In this document: in pieces, positions 12,870-12,892 of the stretch
Layout: each line of letters starts with the position of its first letter
How positions within the stretch are numbered: position 1 is the stretch's first letter
Source: JBGPBY01 sp041481485
GTDB lineage: Bacteria; Acidobacteriota; Terriglobia; 20CM-2-55-15
DNA: 12,892 bases
Reading direction: 5' to 3'
Assembly (NCBI GenBank): GCA_041481485.1
Contig: JBGPBY010000166.1
Location: 1-12,892, forward strand
The notes under the pieces: model-generated
Told to the model about the DNA's origin: nothing
Seen by the model: only the letters and a program-made list of their open reading frames with translations
The model's database searches: none
Program-made: the position numbers and the translations under genes

Positions 12870-12892
12870 CCTGGTAGACGGCAATGTCAGCG

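Overview
The window looks like a chromosomal segment from a moderately GC-rich, non-model Gram-negative-type bacterium. The cytochrome c maturation genes are of the System I type. The housekeeping order dnaB-radA-PIN/TRAM-ispD-ispF-gltX-rlmB-tRNA-Thr, together with abundant small palindromes, suggests Acidobacteriota or a relative. That placement is inference from gene order and style; no ribosomal RNA gene is present to settle it.

Left half, minus strand (124-4915): two gene groups are read right to left. The first is ccmF-ccmG-ccmH, three genes joined by 4-base overlaps, encoding the haem-ligation arm of System I; ccmH carries a C-terminal extension that looks like the start of CcmI. After a gap of about 290 bases full of repeats and a recognisable promoter come a secreted single-CxxCH protein, an RraA-type aldolase/decarboxylase and a RidA-family protein. 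Their stops and starts overlap, so they look like one transcription unit.

Middle (4916-5291): the divergent ccmF/dnaB intergenic region is mostly one nested inverted repeat of about 200 bases, followed by a possible extended -10 promoter for dnaB.

Right half, plus strand (5292-12680): dnaB, radA, a membrane PIN-TRAM protein, ispD, ispF, gltX and rlmB are closely packed. They cover replication, recombination repair, isoprenoid precursor synthesis, tRNA charging and rRNA methylation. A hairpin follows rlmB, and then a tRNA-Thr(UGU) gene with its own probable promoter.

The least ordinary component is a family of short palindromes with a GTAG head followed by a GCGGTC-TAT-GACCGC hairpin. Six clear or degenerate loci are present, three of them as inverted pairs. 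This is the architecture of REP/BIME elements mobilised by RAYT transposases, although no transposase lies in the window. The copies sit exactly at gene borders: one supplies the stop codon of ccmH, one overlaps the end of ridA, and one ends four bases before the start of ispD. A second 20-base motif, TGTGAAGGAATGCGATTCCC, recurs beside them.
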